Position numbers and translations under genes: made by a program. From FEN-1219 sp963713355 (GTDB taxonomy: Bacteria > Pseudomonadota > Gammaproteobacteria > Steroidobacterales > Rariloculaceae), in the NCBI GenBank assembly GCA_963713355.1, contig CAVQLK010000011.1, positions 434,001 through 498,000 of the forward strand: a DNA stretch of 64,000 bases, given 5' to 3'. Under the pieces are notes generated by a model. That model was not told the origin of the DNA. It made no database searches and saw only the letters and a list, made by a program, of their open reading frames with translations. Shown here in pieces: positions 62,248 through 64,000 of this stretch (positions are counted from its first letter, which is position 1; the number at the start of each line of letters is the position of its first letter).

Positions 62248-63136
62248 AGTCGCGCGGCACGGCGAAAGGCAGGGGACGCTCCGTGAGCGCAGCGCCGCCG
62301 CACGTGAGCCGCGCGCCGGCCGCGGTATGATCCAGGACGGCCACGAGCTCCGAGCCCGTTGCCGTACGCGCGGCACGAATGACTTCGCCGACCTCGCGCG
62401 AGCCCTCGGCGAGCACGGCAGTGCCGGGCGCCGGCGGCGCCGTCGGCACGGCATAGCGGCGCGCTCGGCGCTTCACGCCTCCCAAGTTGTGGACGCGCGC
62501 GATGATCTCTTGGCCCGGATAGCAGCCCTTGTCGAACGAGATCGCCCCGAGCTCGTCGAGGTTCAGCATCTGGGCGACGTACCGCTCCGTCGTCTGCTGC
62601 GAGATCTCGGGAATCCCGAGCTCGATCTCGGCGAGCGCCGCCGCCGCGTCGGTTGCCGCAGTCAGCGGCGCCGCGACAGGCTCCAGCGCAGCCGGCGCGC
62701 CGAGCGCTTGCCAATAGCGCGCGCCGATGCGGACGAAGCACAGCTCGTCGCGGCAGACCATGCGGTTCGCCGGTGTTTCGGCCGCGACACCGTACGCAAC
62801 CAGCGCCGAGCTCGCGTCGCCGAGCAGCGCTCCGACGGCGACGTCTTCCGCGAGCGCAACATCGACTTTGGAGCGCAGAACGAACATGCGTAGCTTTTTG
62901 ACGAGCGCGTCCGCGCCGTCGCGCGGCGTCACGAGCAGCCAGCGTTCCGGCAGCTTGAGAACTCGGAACAGCGCGCGGATGCGGCCGCGCGCGTCGGCCC
63001 AGCCGGCGAGCGGCGCGTCGGCGGCATCGAGCCCGATAACGGAATGGCTCAATTGGCCGTGCAGGAACGCAGCAGCGTCGGCGCCGCGCACCTCGATGCA
63101 TGCGCGCGTCCCGAGCGCCGCATAGGAGAGAGGCAT
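62246..63136 (-). CDS. ygfZ: folate-binding protein YgfZ
   Basis: Tetrahydrofolate-binding GcvT-like protein needed for activity of certain Fe-S enzymes. 296 residues. The hallmark KGCYPGQE with its essential Cys lies in ISFDKGCYPGQEIIARVHNL. IEVRGADAAAFLHGQLSHSV and LAGWADARGRIRALFRV are the N-terminal family motifs. Divergent from the SDHAF4-like gene and sdhC, which encode another Fe-S enzyme system. Confidence 0.95.
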   Translation of the reverse strand: MPLSYAALGTRACIEVRGADAAAFLHGQLSHSVIGLDAADAPLAGWADARGRIRALFRVLKLPERWLLVTPRDGADALVKKLRMFVLRSKVDVALAEDVAVGALLGDASSALVAYGVAAETPANRMVCRDELCFVRIGARYWQALGAPAALEPVAAPLTAATDAAAALAEIELGIPEISQQTTERYVAQMLNLDELGAISFDKGCYPGQEIIARVHNLGGVKRRARRYAVPTAPPAPGTAVLAEGSREVGEVIRAARTATGSELVAVLDHTAAGARLTCGGAALTERPLPFAVPRD

Positions 63137-63234
63137 CGCTCGAATCGTCCTCGTTTCTTGGATCGCCGCGAAAATACCGCTCGTCCAAGCTGGGTCGTAG
63201 TGCGGAGTCTAGGGGTTTCTGGCAAGATTTGCCG

Positions 63235-63414
63235 ATGCCTGACGAGAGCCAACGGCCGGTCGCCGACGCGGCACCGGCATCACGGCCTCGTGCCGAGATC
63301 GAAGAGCCGCAGCCTCCCGAAGTCAGCCAAAGCCGCGAGATCGGCGGCCCGAAAGGGCCGGAGCCGACGCGCTTCGGCGATTGGGAGCGCGCGGGGCGCT
63401 GCATCGATTTTTAG
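63235..63414 (+). CDS. SDHAF4-like succinate dehydrogenase assembly factor (DUF1674)
   Basis: 59 residues from ATG 63235. A disordered proline-rich start (about 1-35) is followed by the DUF1674 signature EIGGPKGPEPTRFGDWERAG ending RCIDF. Eukaryotic SDHAF4 (Sdh8) binds flavinylated SdhA and protects against oxidants until SdhB joins. Its place 22 bases before sdhC supports a role in building the complex encoded downstream. Much shorter than its neighbours, but the C-terminal motif is unmistakable. Confidence 0.88.
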   Translation: MPDESQRPVADAAPASRPRAEIEEPQPPEVSQSREIGGPKGPEPTRFGDWERAGRCIDF

Positions 63415-63436
63415 CCGTTAGGGAGAGACTTCAGCA

Positions 63437-63814
63437 ATGCACGGGGTTCAGCGGCCGGTATCGCCGTACTGGATTTATCGCTGGGAGATCACGATGTGGC
63501 TGTCGAGCCTGCATCGGGTCACCGGGCTCCTGCTCTCGCTCGGCGCCGTCGCGCTGTCGATCTGGCTGATCGCGGCCGCAGGCGGTCCGGAGCCGTTCGC
63601 CTCCGTGACGGCCATCGCCGGCTCCGGCTGGTTCAAGCCGCTGCTCGTCGGCTGGACGTTCTGCTTTTTCTACCATCTCGCGAACGGTGTGCGTCATCTC
63701 GCTTGGGATGCAGGCTACGGCTTCGATCCGAAGCGAATCCGCGCGAGCGGGTGGACCGTCGTCGTCGCTACCTTCGTCGCGACGGCCGCGTTCTCGTACG
63801 CCGCGATCTTCTGA
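63437..63814 (+). CDS. sdhC: succinate dehydrogenase cytochrome b556 subunit
   Basis: Membrane anchor of complex II that binds haem b and ubiquinone. 125 residues. RPVSPYWIYRWEITMWLSSL and HRVTGLLLSLGAVALSIWLI form the SdhC signature and first helix; the haem-ligand His lies in FYHLANGVRHLAWDAGYG; three helices in all. First structural gene of the sdh operon, which continues past the window. Confidence 0.95.
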   Translation: MHGVQRPVSPYWIYRWEITMWLSSLHRVTGLLLSLGAVALSIWLIAAAGGPEPFASVTAIAGSGWFKPLLVGWTFCFFYHLANGVRHLAWDAGYGFDPKRIRASGWTVVVATFVATAAFSYAAIF

Positions 63815-63825
63815 AAGGCGCGCCA

Positions 63826-64000
63826 ATGAGCTTGATGACTCCGTTGAACCGCGTCCTCGGCTTAGGTGTAGCGAAGGGCGCCGCAGAGCACTGGTGGCTG
63901 CAGCGCGTGACGGCGGTCGCGTTGCTGCCCCTCGGTTTGTGGCTCGCTTACGAGCTGCTTACGATGCCGGGTTTCGACCACGCGTCGGTCGTGGCGTGGG
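63826..64000 (+). CDS. sdhD: succinate dehydrogenase membrane anchor subunit (truncated by window edge)
   Basis: ATG 63826, eleven bases after sdhC. The first 58 residues include GVAKGAAEHWWLQRVTAVAL and LPLGLWLAYELLTMPG, the SdhD N-terminus and first membrane helix. The rest, and presumably sdhA and sdhB, lie beyond position 64000. Confidence 0.92.
   Translation, partial: MSLMTPLNRVLGLGVAKGAAEHWWLQRVTAVALLPLGLWLAYELLTMPGFDHASVVAW

Overview
The window is GC-rich chromosomal DNA, almost entirely protein-coding. It carries the conserved gammaproteobacterial blocks map-glnD-dapD / rpsB-tsf-pyrH-frr-cdsA-rseP-bamA-skp-lpxD-fabZ-lpxA-lpxB-dnaE-accA-tilS and pyrG-kdsA-eno-ftsB-surE-pcm-nlpD. A GTP-type PEP carboxykinase, a PAS/GAF/GGDEF/EAL protein and an ADOP-type ABC permease with a PadR regulator fit an environmental, Xanthomonadales/Nevskiales/Steroidobacter-like member of the class. 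The exact taxon is not determined. I saw no tRNA or rRNA gene, CRISPR array, prophage or insertion sequence.

Layout: (1) 1-9.6 kb: partial galE (minus), a secreted metallopeptidase-like lipoprotein with a small partner, a c-di-GMP turnover protein, dusA, a methyltransferase and a cyclase-FHA protein. (2) 9.6-25.8 kb: pckG, a DUF11-like protein, yoaA, tsaB, the phosphate regulators phoB-phoR-phoU, dsbB, dapE, the phosphate transporter pstSCAB and a tandem pair of small exported proteins. (3) 25.8-30.1 kb: dapD, glnD and map on the minus strand. (4) 30.1-48.5 kb: translation, nucleotide, phospholipid, outer-membrane and lipid A genes, then dnaE, accA and tilS. (5) 48.6-55.1 kb: pyrG to nlpD. 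(6) 55.1-58.9 kb: a minus-strand padR-ADOP permease-single-TM protein operon. (7) 59.1-64 kb: a Mth938-like protein, prfB with its programmed frameshift, lysS, ygfZ, an SDHAF4-like gene, sdhC and partial sdhD.

The most unusual content is non-coding. Four intergenic elements of 123-127 nt (17917-18039, 18160-18283, 45872-45994, 59005-59131) share an inner segment of about 54 nt, made of a GGGA/TGGA-loop hairpin and a conserved 27-nt core. Each is enclosed by ~35-nt inverted arms. The inner segment is shared, while the arms differ in sequence from copy to copy yet pair within each copy. Six of the eight arm mismatches become G-U pairs when read as RNA in the direction of the core motif, so a structured three-way-junction RNA is plausible.

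Two further patterns stand out. First, the isoprenoid genes dxr and uppS (near cdsA) and ispD/ispF (between ftsB and surE) are all missing from their usual positions, which could mean relocation or a different isoprenoid route. Second, seven genes (the GGDEF/EAL gene, dsbB, pstC, the first tandem-pair gene, nlpD, the ADOP permease gene and prfB) each carry a single-base frame change that would be repaired by one indel. Since one of them is the essential prfB, residual sequence or assembly errors are the likeliest explanation, and those genes are annotated across the break.
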